A DNA stretch of 58,355 nt from a virus: positions 1-58,355 of the IMG/VR virus record IMGVR_UViG_3300036760_000091; one strand, 5' to 3'. Position numbers and translations under genes: made by a program. Of the stretch, positions 40,327 through 48,238 are shown in pieces. The number at the start of each line of letters is the position of its first letter. The stretch's first letter is position 1. The notes under the pieces are model-generated. The model had not been told where the DNA came from. It made no database searches and worked only from the letters and a program-made list of their open reading frames with translations.

Positions 40327-40598
40327 GACTGATCGGTGTGCTGTTGGGCCTGGTTCTTCTCGCCGCACAACAGCCAGCGCATCCAGCCGCCCTGCCGCCA
40401 GGCCAGTTCTGCCAGCATGTCGTGAAGGGGCAGACGGCCCCGGCGCATCCGTGCGCGTGTCAGCGGGAATGCGTCGACGTGGCGACGGAAGACGAGCACG
40501 GCACGCAGCGGACAGAGATCAAGATCCGCGAAGACCCAAAGTGTAAACAGGAATGCCACCAAGATCACTGCCATTGCCCGGTGCGCGGGTGTCCATGA
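40323..40598 (+). CDS. Cys-rich exported protein (91 aa)
   Basis: GTG overlaps the previous stop. MRLIGVLLGLVLLAAQQ is a Sec signal; the mature 65 residues hold nine cysteines (HPCACQREC, KCKQEC, HCHCPVRGC) and several His, suggesting disulphides or metal binding. Small secreted Cys-rich proteins are rare in phages. Family unknown. Confidence 0.6.
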   Translation: MRLIGVLLGLVLLAAQQPAHPAALPPGQFCQHVVKGQTAPAHPCACQRECVDVATEDEHGTQRTEIKIREDPKCKQECHQDHCHCPVRGCP

Positions 40599-41214
40599 CG
40601 CGCCTCAGTCTTGGCGTGGCGGCGCTGGCCGTCGCCTGTGGCGCGCTACGCGCGCCAGTCCTCCAGCCGCACACCGCGCCCATTCCCCATCTCGGGATCA
40701 ACTGGGCCTATGGGCCGTTCGATCCGCAGGTGCTCAACGAACTCGCGGCGTATCACCGCCCGCTGACGATTCGCGCGGCCGTGCGGTCGCTGGCAGAAGC
40801 GACACGCATCATCGCCGACGTCTCGGGAAGAAGTATTGCAGCCAGAAGTGTCAACCCACGGTCAGTGACGAGACGCTGCGCTACGCCTCGTTGATGTTGG
40901 ACAACCTGCCGTGTGAGGCGATTTTTTCTGTGCATCTCTACGGGGATAGTAGTGATGCGATCCTCGCGCCGCTCCAACAGGCCGCAGGCTGCCATCGGAT
41001 CGCGGTGACGGAGTTCGGGATTCAGGCCAGCACGCCCACAGGCGACGTCGCCCAGCTCGCCTACCTACAGGAGAAGCTGCGTGCCTTCACGCGACTCGGC
41101 GCGATCTATGCCACGATTTACAGCTTGCCGTACGGCCCATCAGACCTTGACGCTTTCGGCCTGCGGCGGATGGATGGGACGTGGAAACCCGGCGCGCAGG
41201 TCTTCCTCGATTAA
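40595..41214 (+). pseudogene. Exported glycoside-hydrolase-like protein, interrupted by a -1 frameshift
   Basis: First part (ATG 40595 to about 40830) encodes signal peptide MTRLSLGVAALAVACG and LGINWAYGPFDPQVLNELAA. The frame then shifts by -1 near 40826-40832 (TCGGGAAGAAG): the second part reads KKYCSQKCQP, then AIFSVHLYGD, IAVTEFGI and GTWKPGAQVF to 41214. VTEFGI resembles the catalytic Glu strand of TIM-barrel glycoside hydrolases. A lost base or sequencing error is likely; -1 recoding is possible. Confidence 0.5.
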
Positions 41215-41247
41215 CTACTTGACAAGAAGACGTCCGTAGCCTTACTC
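41215..41247 (+). promoter_or_regulatory. Early promoter P1
   Basis: CTACTTGACAAGAAGAC (41215-41231) contains -35 TTGACA (41219-41224); with a 17-base spacer the -10 is TTACTC (41242-41247). The same 17-base block occurs at 45905 and 57342. It precedes the first gene of the early region (41276). Confidence 0.7.
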
Positions 41248-41275
41248 TTCGCGGTGAAAGGAAGGGAAAGGTCTT

Positions 41276-41503
41276 ATGGAACGATCACCGGTTACATCCT
41301 CGTTCATCGCGGCCGTCGGGCACGATCCGGACACCAAACAGATGGAGGTTGAATTTACGAACGGGACCGTCGAGGTCCACGACGGCGTCAGCGTGGACGA
41401 TCACGCGGCGTTCGTCAGCGCGAAGAGCGTGGGGTCGCACTGGCACTCGAACTACAAGGGCAAGGGGAAGGTCCAGCCGAAGCCGGACGAGCAGGCGTTC
41501 TGA
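41276..41503 (+). CDS. KTSC-domain-like protein (75 aa)
   Basis: VTSSFIAAVGHDPDTKQMEV and GVSVDDHAAFVSAKSVGSHW resemble the small KTSC domain (SS-I then A-x-S-x-G). The domain occurs in phage and conjugation proteins and may bind nucleic acid. First gene after promoter P1. Confidence 0.6.
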   Translation: MERSPVTSSFIAAVGHDPDTKQMEVEFTNGTVEVHDGVSVDDHAAFVSAKSVGSHWHSNYKGKGKVQPKPDEQAF

Positions 41504-41760
41504 TGCCTGCACCGAACGCGATGGACACTCGGCCAGTCCGAAACGCCATCGTGGTCAGGGTGCTGAAGTTGCTTCGGTGGCTAGAAGAGGGTCGTCCGCT
41601 GTCACTCGAACAGATCGCTGCACGGTTCAACACTTGCCAGCGGACGGCCCGACGAGATATCGCGGTACTGGAGGAAGTCGGATGCAACATTCAGAAAGAG
41701 ATTCACCAAGACCATCTGTCGCGCGGGAACCCGGATCGTGTGAGATGGGTGATTCGGTGA
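41503..41760 (+). CDS. DeoR-type helix-turn-helix regulator (85 aa)
   Basis: VLKLLRWLEEGRPLSLEQIA then CQRTARRDIAVLEEVG is the winged HTH that opens DeoR/WYL regulators. Only the DNA-binding domain is present, so it could be a small phage repressor or activator. ATG overlaps the KTSC stop. It is a candidate for binding one of the repeated promoter or palindrome sites (inference). Confidence 0.75.
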   Translation: MPAPNAMDTRPVRNAIVVRVLKLLRWLEEGRPLSLEQIAARFNTCQRTARRDIAVLEEVGCNIQKEIHQDHLSRGNPDRVRWVIR

Positions 41761-41942
41761 GTCACTACATCCCCTACTTCACGAAGGACGGGCCGAAGGG
41801 GACGCAGGAAGCGGCCTGCACGGCCTACATTGACCCCACCCGTCACAGCGCCGAGCCATCCTGTTGGGGATGCCGAGCATGGCTGGACAACGACGCGGAG
41901 GCCCTGAAGAAGCTCCGCGCCGTCGAGAAGGGAGCGGACTGA
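41757..41942 (+). CDS. Hypothetical protein (61 aa)
   Basis: GTG overlaps the previous stop (GTGA); ATG 41745 in frame is an alternative. A CWGCRAWL pair could bind metal. No family. Confidence 0.5.
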   Translation: MSHYIPYFTKDGPKGTQEAACTAYIDPTRHSAEPSCWGCRAWLDNDAEALKKLRAVEKGAD

Positions 41943-42197
41943 ATGCCGCGCGGTCGGTTGTCGATTTTCGGGAGCAAGGCGGACGGAGTCCAGGTGCACG
42001 GCGTGATCTCGAAGGTTGGGAGTCATCGGTTCGAGCGCGAGCGCAAGAAGCTCGCGGCCATCTACCTCGACGTCATCGGGAAGAAGCCAGCGGTCATCAG
42101 CGATGCGGACACGGTGGAGTTTCTGGCGCGCGGTGTCGCCGAGACGCGCAGCTGTCTTCACGATCTCAAGAAAGGACTGATACATGGCAAAGACTGA
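41943..42197 (+). CDS. Hypothetical protein (84 aa)
   Basis: ATG abuts the previous stop. Basic, helix-rich (HRFERERKKLAAIYLDVIGK; VEFLARGVAETRSCL). It overlaps the ERF start by 14 bases, so it may act with the recombination genes. Confidence 0.5.
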   Translation: MPRGRLSIFGSKADGVQVHGVISKVGSHRFERERKKLAAIYLDVIGKKPAVISDADTVEFLARGVAETRSCLHDLKKGLIHGKD

Positions 42198-43170
42198 AGT
42201 GGTCAACAACATGCCGGCGGACACGAAGGCGGTCGGGCAGCGTCCCGACGTCGGGAAAGTGCGGCGGGGCAAGACGAAGGCCCGCCAGAAGCCGGCCGAG
42301 AAGAAGGCCGCGCCGCCGACGCCAGCGACGGCGACGATTACGGCCATCGCCCACCGCGCGGCCGTGACGCCGGAGATGTCGCTGTTCGAGCGCATCGCGG
42401 CGAACCCGAATATCAGCGTCGAGAAATTGGACGCCCTGATCTCCGCGCAGGAACGGATCAAGAAGATCAACGCGGAGACGGCGTTCAACGAGGCGTTTGC
42501 GAAGATGCAGGCTGGCCTCCCGGTCGTCATCAAGCGCGGCCTCATCAAGGTCGAGGGCAACGTCCGGAGCAAGTACGCGCGCTACGAGGACATTGTCGAG
42601 AAGATTCGGCCGGTCCTGTCGGAGCACGGGTTTTCCATTCGCCACGAGACGAAGCAGCTCGAGGGCGGGATGATCGAGATCACGGGCGTCCTGGCGCATC
42701 GGGACGGCCACTCGGTCAAGGACGTCTTCACGACAAAGGCCGATTCCGGCGGCAAGATGAACGACATCCAGCGGATCGGGTCGGCCATCTCCTACGGGAA
42801 GCGGTACACGCTTTCGTCGCTGGTCGGCATCGCCACGGCGGGCGAGGATGACGACGGCAACGCCACGGGTGCGCGGACGAGCGCGAAGGACCGGAAGCCC
42901 GCGCCGCCGGCTGCGGGGAGCGACGGGAAGGGCGAAGAGGTCATCACCGACGGCCAGCGGAAGCGGCTCTGGACGATCATCAAGAACGTCGGCCGTCCGG
43001 ACACCGAGGTCAAGATGTGGCTGCAGGTGAAGTACAACATCGAGTCCACGAAGAAGATCCCGAAGAAGCTCTACGAGGAAATCTGCAAGGCGATTGAGGC
43101 TCCTGGCGCGCTGCCGTTGCCGGAGTCGGACCAGGCGGAGGCGCGTGAACCTGGGAGCGACGACCAGTGA
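42184..43170 (+). CDS. erf: ERF-family single-strand annealing protein
   Basis: 328 aa. Core from residue 65: LFERIAANPNISVEKLDAL, AFNEAFAKMQAGLPVV, YARYEDIVEKIRPVLSEHGF, then GSAISYGKRYTLSSLVGIAT, the full ERF/Rad52-like signature seen in P22 Erf. It anneals complementary strands during recombination and circularisation. The N-terminal 55 residues are basic and disordered and include a palindrome copy (read RPDVG). A PD-(D/E)XK exonuclease partner lies downstream. Confidence 0.9.
   Translation: MAKTEVVNNMPADTKAVGQRPDVGKVRRGKTKARQKPAEKKAAPPTPATATITAIAHRAAVTPEMSLFERIAANPNISVEKLDALISAQERIKKINAETAFNEAFAKMQAGLPVVIKRGLIKVEGNVRSKYARYEDIVEKIRPVLSEHGFSIRHETKQLEGGMIEITGVLAHRDGHSVKDVFTTKADSGGKMNDIQRIGSAISYGKRYTLSSLVGIATAGEDDDGNATGARTSAKDRKPAPPAAGSDGKGEEVITDGQRKRLWTIIKNVGRPDTEVKMWLQVKYNIESTKKIPKKLYEEICKAIEAPGALPLPESDQAEAREPGSDDQ
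42243..42256. repeat. Dispersed palindrome, copy 4
   Basis: TCCCGACGTCGGGA near the 5' end of the ERF gene, read as RPDVG, a different phase from copies 1 and 3. Confidence 0.85.
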
Positions 43171-43349
43171 GCGGCGACACGCACGTCGCGGCGAAGGTGT
43201 CGGTCAGCTACGGCCGGTCGCTGGCGATCTGCTACGTGCGGTTCCCGACGGAGAAGATCGACAACGCGAAGCCGACGTGTCCGTGGTGCCGGAAGAAGCT
43301 GGCGGAGAAGGGGTTGAGGCATGGCGATCCTCCGACGTCGATCGAGTAG
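43167..43349 (+). CDS. Hypothetical protein with CPWC knuckle (60 aa)
   Basis: GTG overlaps the ERF stop. One CPWCRKK near residue 38. Its end overlaps the start of the HNH gene by 29 bases, so the HNH gene may have truncated it. Confidence 0.5.
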   Translation: MSGDTHVAAKVSVSYGRSLAICYVRFPTEKIDNAKPTCPWCRKKLAEKGLRHGDPPTSIE

Positions 43350-43734
43350 GCCGCTTGGGTCGAGACGGGTGAACTCGAAGGGCTATGTGACGATTAAGTC
43401 CGGCCCTGGGCGTGTCCGGTTCGAGCACATCGTCGTAGCCGAGAAGGCGCTCGGTCGACAACTACCGCGTGGTGCTGTCGTCCATCACGTCAACGACGCT
43501 AGGGACGAGAACCGGAACGACAACCTCTGCATCCTTCAAGACGACCGCGAGCACAAACGTCTCCACGCTCGACGGAAGGTGCTCCGCGCAGGCGGCGACC
43601 AGTGGCGCGACATCTGGTGCTCAGAATGCCAAGCGCCACGGCCGTCGTCGGATTTCTCGACGCACCGCCAGCCGAATCGGCGTCCTCCAAGTAATTGCCG
43701 CGAGTGCACAAACCGGCTCAGGAGGGTTGCGTGA
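43321..43734 (+). CDS. HNH endonuclease with zinc-ribbon tail (137 aa)
   Basis: GYVTIKSG, HIVVAEKALGRQLPRGAVVHHVN, ENRNDNLCILQDDREHKRLH is the HNH_3 type found in homing endonucleases. A C-terminal CSECQAPRP...CREC zinc ribbon follows. Sits between the ERF and exonuclease genes. Confidence 0.85.
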   Translation: MAILRRRSSRPLGSRRVNSKGYVTIKSGPGRVRFEHIVVAEKALGRQLPRGAVVHHVNDARDENRNDNLCILQDDREHKRLHARRKVLRAGGDQWRDIWCSECQAPRPSSDFSTHRQPNRRPPSNCRECTNRLRRVA

Positions 43735-44366
43735 GAGCCTCCAGCGCGGCCAAGTCGGCCAGTCCGATCTTTCGATTTGACGCAACGGAACATGTCTATT
43801 ACGACGAGTACGGAGAAGTGCTGCCGCACATCACCGGCATCCTTGAGAAAACAGGGTGGGTAGACTCGACATGGTTCTCAGAAGAGAGCAGCATCCGAGG
43901 GACGGCGGTGCACGAGCTGACCGCGCACTACGACCTGGGCGCGCTGGACGCGGCGTCCTGCGTCTCGAGCTACCGGAACTACCTGCTGTCACACGTTGCG
44001 GCGATGAGTATGATTCCTCACGAGTTCTACACGGTCGAAGAGGCGCGCGTCTCGCCGGCAGGCTTTGGCGGGCGTCCCGATCGCACGGGGGTCATCTACG
44101 GGCTGAAGGCGGTCCTCGACGGGAAGAGCGGCGTGAAGCCGTCCCCGGCGCGTCCGGCTGGCAGCGTGGCGTCAGACGACGCGACGTCGCACGGCATCCA
44201 GACGGCCTTGCAGGCGATTCTGGTCGCGCCGGACCTCGGCCTGCCGGCGGAGGCCATCGCGCGGTTCTGCCTCTACTGGAAGCCGAACGGGAAGTTCGTA
44301 CTCGAGCAGCATCGAGATCGGAGAGATTTCGCTGAGGCGTACCGCATTCTCAAGGCGTGTTGCTAA
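43731..44366 (+). CDS. PD-(D/E)XK exonuclease, recombination partner of ERF (211 aa)
   Basis: GTG overlaps the HNH stop. TAVHELTAHYDLG supplies the N-terminal His/Glu region; FGGRPDRTGVIYGLKAVLDGKSG matches G-x-x-D...D-x-K of RecB/Cas4-like exonucleases; QTALQAIL is the helix after the active site. It would process DNA ends for ERF annealing. Confidence 0.75.
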   Translation: MRASSAAKSASPIFRFDATEHVYYDEYGEVLPHITGILEKTGWVDSTWFSEESSIRGTAVHELTAHYDLGALDAASCVSSYRNYLLSHVAAMSMIPHEFYTVEEARVSPAGFGGRPDRTGVIYGLKAVLDGKSGVKPSPARPAGSVASDDATSHGIQTALQAILVAPDLGLPAEAIARFCLYWKPNGKFVLEQHRDRRDFAEAYRILKACC

Positions 44367-44375
44367 AGGAGACAT

Positions 44376-44531
44376 ATGGCATCCTCGACCGACAACATCC
44401 CGCCGGTGACACCGCAGTCGATACACGATGCACAGATCGCTATGTGGAAGGAACGCCGGCAATGTGAGCGGGAGATGCACGTTCTGATCGACAAGGACGG
44501 TCACATAAAGATCAAGAAGGAGCGAGCTTGA
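44376..44531 (+). CDS. Hypothetical protein (51 aa)
   Basis: AAAGGAGA five bases before ATG makes this start convincing despite the size. Charged helix (QIAMWKERRQCEREMHVLI). Stop overlaps the next TTG. Confidence 0.55.
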   Translation: MASSTDNIPPVTPQSIHDAQIAMWKERRQCEREMHVLIDKDGHIKIKKERA

Positions 44532-44902
44532 GTATCTCGAAGTGGACGCCGGACCTGCCGTTTGGCTTCAGGGTGACGCAGAACGGCTATCCACACCAGA
44601 TGTGGGGCGGCAACGAGTACCGGCCGGACGTCGGCTGCTACACGGGCACGGGATCGATGGAGCCACCGCCGGCTCCGGTGCCGATCGAGTGCCAGTACTG
44701 CCACGGGCTGCTGCTGCGGATGGCTCCGCGCTCGGTGAACGCCCGGATCGTGCGTATCCTCCGGGAAGACACGCGCGGGCGCTACGGCCTCGAGCAGCCG
44801 ATTCCCGACACGCATGAGCCGTTGCTCTGCGTACCGTGCTTCCAGGTGTTCACGGTGCTGAAGGATGTGCTCGACACGACCGTAGGAGCGATGCAGAAGT
44901 AA
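44528..44902 (+). CDS. Putative zinc-binding protein (124 aa)
   Basis: TTG start overlaps the previous stop. CQYCHG near residue 55 and CVPCF near 101 form a two-pair zinc site. No family. Confidence 0.55.
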   Translation: MSISKWTPDLPFGFRVTQNGYPHQMWGGNEYRPDVGCYTGTGSMEPPPAPVPIECQYCHGLLLRMAPRSVNARIVRILREDTRGRYGLEQPIPDTHEPLLCVPCFQVFTVLKDVLDTTVGAMQK

Positions 44903-45043
44903 AACAAGCGGGTGGTGCCTCCGACTAGTTCTCGGGTTGGGTCGACATAACCGGCCCATGAAGACGTGAGTAGGCCGTCAACATATCCGGGCATCTGCCG
45001 TCTGCATCGCCAACCGGAGGGTTCGCCGTCGGTGGTGGTTAAC

Positions 45044-45073
45044 GCCGGGCACTGGAATAGGTCGGTGCCCGGC
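45044..45073 (+). other. Hairpin in the 198-base gap 44903-45100
   Basis: GCCGGGCAC (45044-45052) pairs with GTGCCCGGC (45065-45073) over 9 bp, just before the AAAGGA of the 45101 gene. It may be an attenuator or terminator. The rest of the gap shows no gene or tRNA that I can see. Confidence 0.45.
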
Positions 45074-45100
45074 AACCCTTCGTGAAAGGATCGAATCGTC

Positions 45101-45607
45101 ATGGCGGACTGGACTCCCGGCGTCCCGCAGTTCAAACACGAGCGCGTCTCGAAGAAGGTGACGCGCTTTATTCAGCGGTCGGAGCGGAAGATCGAAGAAG
45201 ACAAGAAGAAGGGCGAAGTTCGGAAGCGCGACAAGTACTGCCGCTTTCCGCTCTGCGGCTGCAAGAAGTTCCGGCTGGCCCTTCACGTATCTCATAAGGT
45301 CCATAAAGGAATCGGGGGAAACCCGGCAGGCGATCGGTCGGTGCCGGAGCTGATGGTCTACGTTTGTGCGGCGCGGCATCGGGAGAACCCGGTGTCGATC
45401 GATCGCGGGTCGTTGCGGTGGGAGCCGCTGACCGAGGCCGGGGCGAACGGGCCGATCGCCTGGCACGTCCGCGCGCGGCCGGGCCTCGTCACCGGTCCGC
45501 AGCTGGAGTGGTTCCTCGTGGCCGTTGAGACAGCGCCGCACGTCTACGAACCGCTCAGTCCGGCGCAGAAGTCGGTCCTGACGCGGTTGGCGGAGATGAC
45601 GCTGTGA
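45101..45607 (+). CDS. HNH-like / NinG-type nuclease-related protein (168 aa)
   Basis: AAAGGA upstream of ATG. CRFPLCGC, LALHVSHKVHKGIGGNP and VCAARH form an HNH-like zinc core (Cys pair, His-Lys-x-x, Cys/His). Basic N-terminal helix. It could be a recombination nuclease rather than a homing type, since it heads its own transcript. Confidence 0.6.
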   Translation: MADWTPGVPQFKHERVSKKVTRFIQRSERKIEEDKKKGEVRKRDKYCRFPLCGCKKFRLALHVSHKVHKGIGGNPAGDRSVPELMVYVCAARHRENPVSIDRGSLRWEPLTEAGANGPIAWHVRARPGLVTGPQLEWFLVAVETAPHVYEPLSPAQKSVLTRLAEMTL

Positions 45608-45912
45608 CCCGGCCGATCTGGCTCGAGAACATGGAGTGGTTGCTCGGGCAGCAGCCGGACGACTACGCCGACGAGGCCATCAGTTATCTGGCGACGTTGG
45701 AGATCTTCGGTCGGCTCGGGATGGCGTGGATTGATCGCACGCATGTCGCCTCGAACGCCGACCATGTCGAGGCGGTGCGGACGGCGCTGGCGCGGTTCGA
45801 CGCCTTTGGGGACCTGACCGTGCTCGACCCGGAGAAGTATCTCGGCCTGGTGAACGCCATCGCGTTTCAGAAACGCGCGCGCCTCCTGCTCCGGTCTATC
45901 GCTTCTACTTGA
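45604..45912 (+). CDS. Hypothetical protein (102 aa)
   Basis: GTG overlaps the previous stop. Helical, acidic and hydrophobic (ENMEWLLGQQPDDYADEAIS); no motif. Promoter P2 begins in its last codons. Confidence 0.5.
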   Translation: MTRPIWLENMEWLLGQQPDDYADEAISYLATLEIFGRLGMAWIDRTHVASNADHVEAVRTALARFDAFGDLTVLDPEKYLGLVNAIAFQKRARLLLRSIAST

Positions 45913-45937
45913 CAAGAAGACAACACGCGCGTAGTCT
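45905..45937 (+). promoter_or_regulatory. Early promoter P2
   Basis: CTACTTGACAAGAAGAC again, -35 TTGACA (45909-45914), 17-base spacer, -10 TAGTCT (45932-45937). The leader carries GGAGCGGGACCTC (45961) and TCTCGAAAGGA (45984), both also present after P3. Drives the 46001 gene. Confidence 0.75.
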
Positions 45938-46000
45938 CAGCGCATCGGAACACGCGGACCGGAGCGGGACCTCAGGCCACGACTCTCGAAAGGATACGGC

Positions 46001-47044
46001 ATGGCGAAGAAGACGGTAGACGACGAGATCGGCCTGGCGCTCGGGGCCTCCACGGACGAACTTCAGACAGGCAGCGATGGGAAGGTGCTGATGTCCTTCC
46101 TGCGGGGCCTTGCCGGGTTCTTCACGACGGCGCGGGCGCTCGAAGAGACAGCGTCGACCAAGCTGGCGCGCGCGCAGGCGTTCCAGTTGCCGACCAACGC
46201 GGACGAGGACGTCGAATTGCAGACGTTCGTAAAGGGCGTGAACGAGGACGACAAGTCGATCGACACGCACTGGGAGATCTGCGGCGTGGCGCATCGGTTT
46301 CACCGCCGGCTGACCGAGGCGCGCGATCGGGGAAAGACGGCAAACAAGGAATCGCGTCGGCTGGCGACGAAGCTCCACAACGACTACACCGAGGCCGAGC
46401 GGCGGCGCGTGGCGGAAGAGGCGGAGCGGGAGCGGCAGGCGCGAGAAGCGGCGGCGCGCGAGGAACAGGCACGGGAAGCGGCCCGGCTGGATGCCGAGGC
46501 CCTCGAGCGCGAGCAGGCGTCTCCGGACCTGTCGGCGCGGGAAGCGCAGTTCGTGGACTACATCTACGGTCGGATGCTGCCCACGCAGGCGGCGCAGCGG
46601 TGCGGCTACAAGGACCCCGCGAAGGTCGGTGAGCGCCTTCTGGGCCTCGTCAAGATTCAGAACGCCCTTCAGGCCAAGCGGGACGCGGCGGCGCTCAGGG
46701 AGCAGGCAGAGGCCACCCGCAAGCAGCCTGTTGAGGTCCGCTCGGAGCCGGCGGCGAAGCCGGACATCAAGAAGGCCCCCGGCGCGCACGACCGGACGAC
46801 CTGGGGCGCGGAGATTCTCAGCACGGAACTGCTCGGCAAGGCCATCATCGCGTCTTTGACCGGACACGACTACGGCGGCGTCGACGCCGGCATCGTGCCG
46901 ATCGCCAACGCGATCGAGATCATCCAGGCCGGCCTGAAGTCGGACGAGGTCAAGACGCTCGTGAACAAGTGCGGGAACCAGCTGCACGAGAAGGTCGATG
47001 CGTGGCCCGGTGTTCGACATACGAAGAAGACGGGGATCGTATGA
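46001..47044 (+). CDS. Coiled-coil protein with small-terminase-like HTH (347 aa)
   Basis: Residues 120-175 are a long Arg/Glu/Ala coiled coil. Then SAREAQFVDYIYGRMLPTQA and AQRCGYKDPAKVGERLL strongly resemble the N-terminal HTH of Terminase_2 small subunits (compare the 1531 gene). The C-terminus is helical. It is the first gene under promoter P2, so an early DNA-binding role is likely. Confidence 0.6.
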   Translation: MAKKTVDDEIGLALGASTDELQTGSDGKVLMSFLRGLAGFFTTARALEETASTKLARAQAFQLPTNADEDVELQTFVKGVNEDDKSIDTHWEICGVAHRFHRRLTEARDRGKTANKESRRLATKLHNDYTEAERRRVAEEAERERQAREAAAREEQAREAARLDAEALEREQASPDLSAREAQFVDYIYGRMLPTQAAQRCGYKDPAKVGERLLGLVKIQNALQAKRDAAALREQAEATRKQPVEVRSEPAAKPDIKKAPGAHDRTTWGAEILSTELLGKAIIASLTGHDYGGVDAGIVPIANAIEIIQAGLKSDEVKTLVNKCGNQLHEKVDAWPGVRHTKKTGIV

Positions 47045-47259
47045 CGAAACGTCAGATGACCGTCGGACGACTCATACGGCAGTTGATGAAGCTGCCACAA
47101 GGCGCGTTGGTCGCCGTGCCGACCGAAGAGGATCGGCTTCCGCAAAACCTTGAAAAGGTCGATGTCTACAGCTTCAGGGGCGAAGGCAGTCAGGAAGCGT
47201 ATGACTTCCAGAACGTCGACGGGAAGCGTCCGGGGCGGACGATCGTGGTGCTGCGATGA
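47041..47259 (+). CDS. Hypothetical protein (72 aa)
   Basis: ATG overlaps the previous stop (TATGA). Small alpha/beta protein: RLIRQLMKLPQGALVAVP then PGRTIVVLR. Similar small proteins of unknown role are common in phages. Confidence 0.5.
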   Translation: MTKRQMTVGRLIRQLMKLPQGALVAVPTEEDRLPQNLEKVDVYSFRGEGSQEAYDFQNVDGKRPGRTIVVLR

Positions 47260-47462
47260 GCAAGTCGAACGCGAAACGGTCCCGGAACAGCTTCGTGCGC
47301 GGCGTCCGGGCCGAAACCGCGATCAACGTGCTCACGCGGGCGCTCGGGTATGTGCAGACCCGGTCGCACGAACAGGCCGTCACGATGATTCAGGAGCGGA
47401 TCGCGTTCTACCGTGAGGAACTGGCAGACGTGCACCGGAAGCGCGTCGGAGGGGTGTCCTGA
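47256..47462 (+). CDS. Hypothetical basic protein (68 aa)
   Basis: ATG overlaps the previous stop. Two helices (RAETAINVLTRALGYVQ; AVTMIQERIAFYREELAD), basic N-terminus. No family. Confidence 0.5.
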   Translation: MSKSNAKRSRNSFVRGVRAETAINVLTRALGYVQTRSHEQAVTMIQERIAFYREELADVHRKRVGGVS

Positions 47463-47728
47463 TGGCGGTCATCCACATCGTGGAAGAGAAGACCGGGCAG
47501 GTTGAGATCTGGGTTGACGTCCCCGGCGCGGAACTGGACGGCGTCATCGTCGGCGTGGGGGAATCGCGCGCGATGGCGATGGCGGACGCGGTCCGTACCC
47601 TCGAGGCGCTGACGGCGCAGCTGCAAAGCCCGCCGGACGTCTGGGAGACGGACCCGACGGATTACACCCTGCGCGGCCACAAGCGCGAGTTCACGATTGC
47701 CTCACATAGATTCGCGGGGGACATATGA
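47462..47728 (+). CDS. Hypothetical protein (88 aa)
   Basis: ATG overlaps the previous stop. Beta-alpha-beta pattern (VEIWVDVPGAELDGVIVGVG then AMAMADAVRTLEALTAQL). No named family. Confidence 0.5.
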   Translation: MAVIHIVEEKTGQVEIWVDVPGAELDGVIVGVGESRAMAMADAVRTLEALTAQLQSPPDVWETDPTDYTLRGHKREFTIASHRFAGDI

Positions 47729-47811
47729 AGTCGATCTACGCCGCACTCTGCCTGGGTGCCGCTGTCGGCATCGTCATCGGGTTCTGCATCGCCATGATGG
47801 TGCTCCGATGA
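47725..47811 (+). CDS. Very small membrane protein (28 aa)
   Basis: ATG overlaps the previous stop. The whole product is one membrane segment (LGAAVGIVIGFCIAMMV) with a Lys at the start. Stop overlaps the next ATG. Confidence 0.45.
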   Translation: MKSIYAALCLGAAVGIVIGFCIAMMVLR

Positions 47812-47960
47812 CAGCGTATCAGCGGATCGTGCTCCGGCTGCTCTACCACATGGTGCGAAACACCGTCAGCCGCAACGACGCGGAGGCGCAGAAGGCCATC
47901 AAGGACGCGCGCCAGATGCTGACCGATGACACCGATCCGGGCGAGGACGCGCCGATTTGA
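47808..47960 (+). CDS. Hypothetical protein (50 aa)
   Basis: ATG overlaps the previous stop. Helical N-terminus (RIVLRLLYHMVRNTV), acidic C-terminus. No family. Confidence 0.45.
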   Translation: MTAYQRIVLRLLYHMVRNTVSRNDAEAQKAIKDARQMLTDDTDPGEDAPI

Positions 47961-48238
47961 TCCTGCTCTCGTTGACACGCGAGCAGGCGATGGCGGTCGC
48001 TGAGGCGGTGCCGGACCTCAGCGACCGTATCCAGGCCGACCTGCGGATGGATGCCGCGATCGACGGGTCGCCCCGGACCGTGCTGTATCGAGATATGGGC
48101 GACGGCCTCGTGGCGGCAGCGGTCGCGTTCTACGACTCCGACGCGGCCGAGCGCGCGGCCGAGGCGCTCTGGCAGGAGACGCTGCGGACCGCGCGACCCA
48201 TCGCACACGAAGATTCACAGGGAGAACTGTTTCGATGA
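47957..48238 (+). CDS. Hypothetical protein (93 aa)
   Basis: TTG start overlapping the previous stop. Alpha/beta fold likely; it ends four bases into the helicase gene, so the two are coupled. No motif. Confidence 0.5.
   Translation: MILLSLTREQAMAVAEAVPDLSDRIQADLRMDAAIDGSPRTVLYRDMGDGLVAAAVAFYDSDAAERAAEALWQETLRTARPIAHEDSQGELFR

Noticed and set aside
44903-45100. tRNA gene in the 198-base gap
   Set aside because: No cloverleaf or T-loop sequence fits; only one 9-bp hairpin is convincing.
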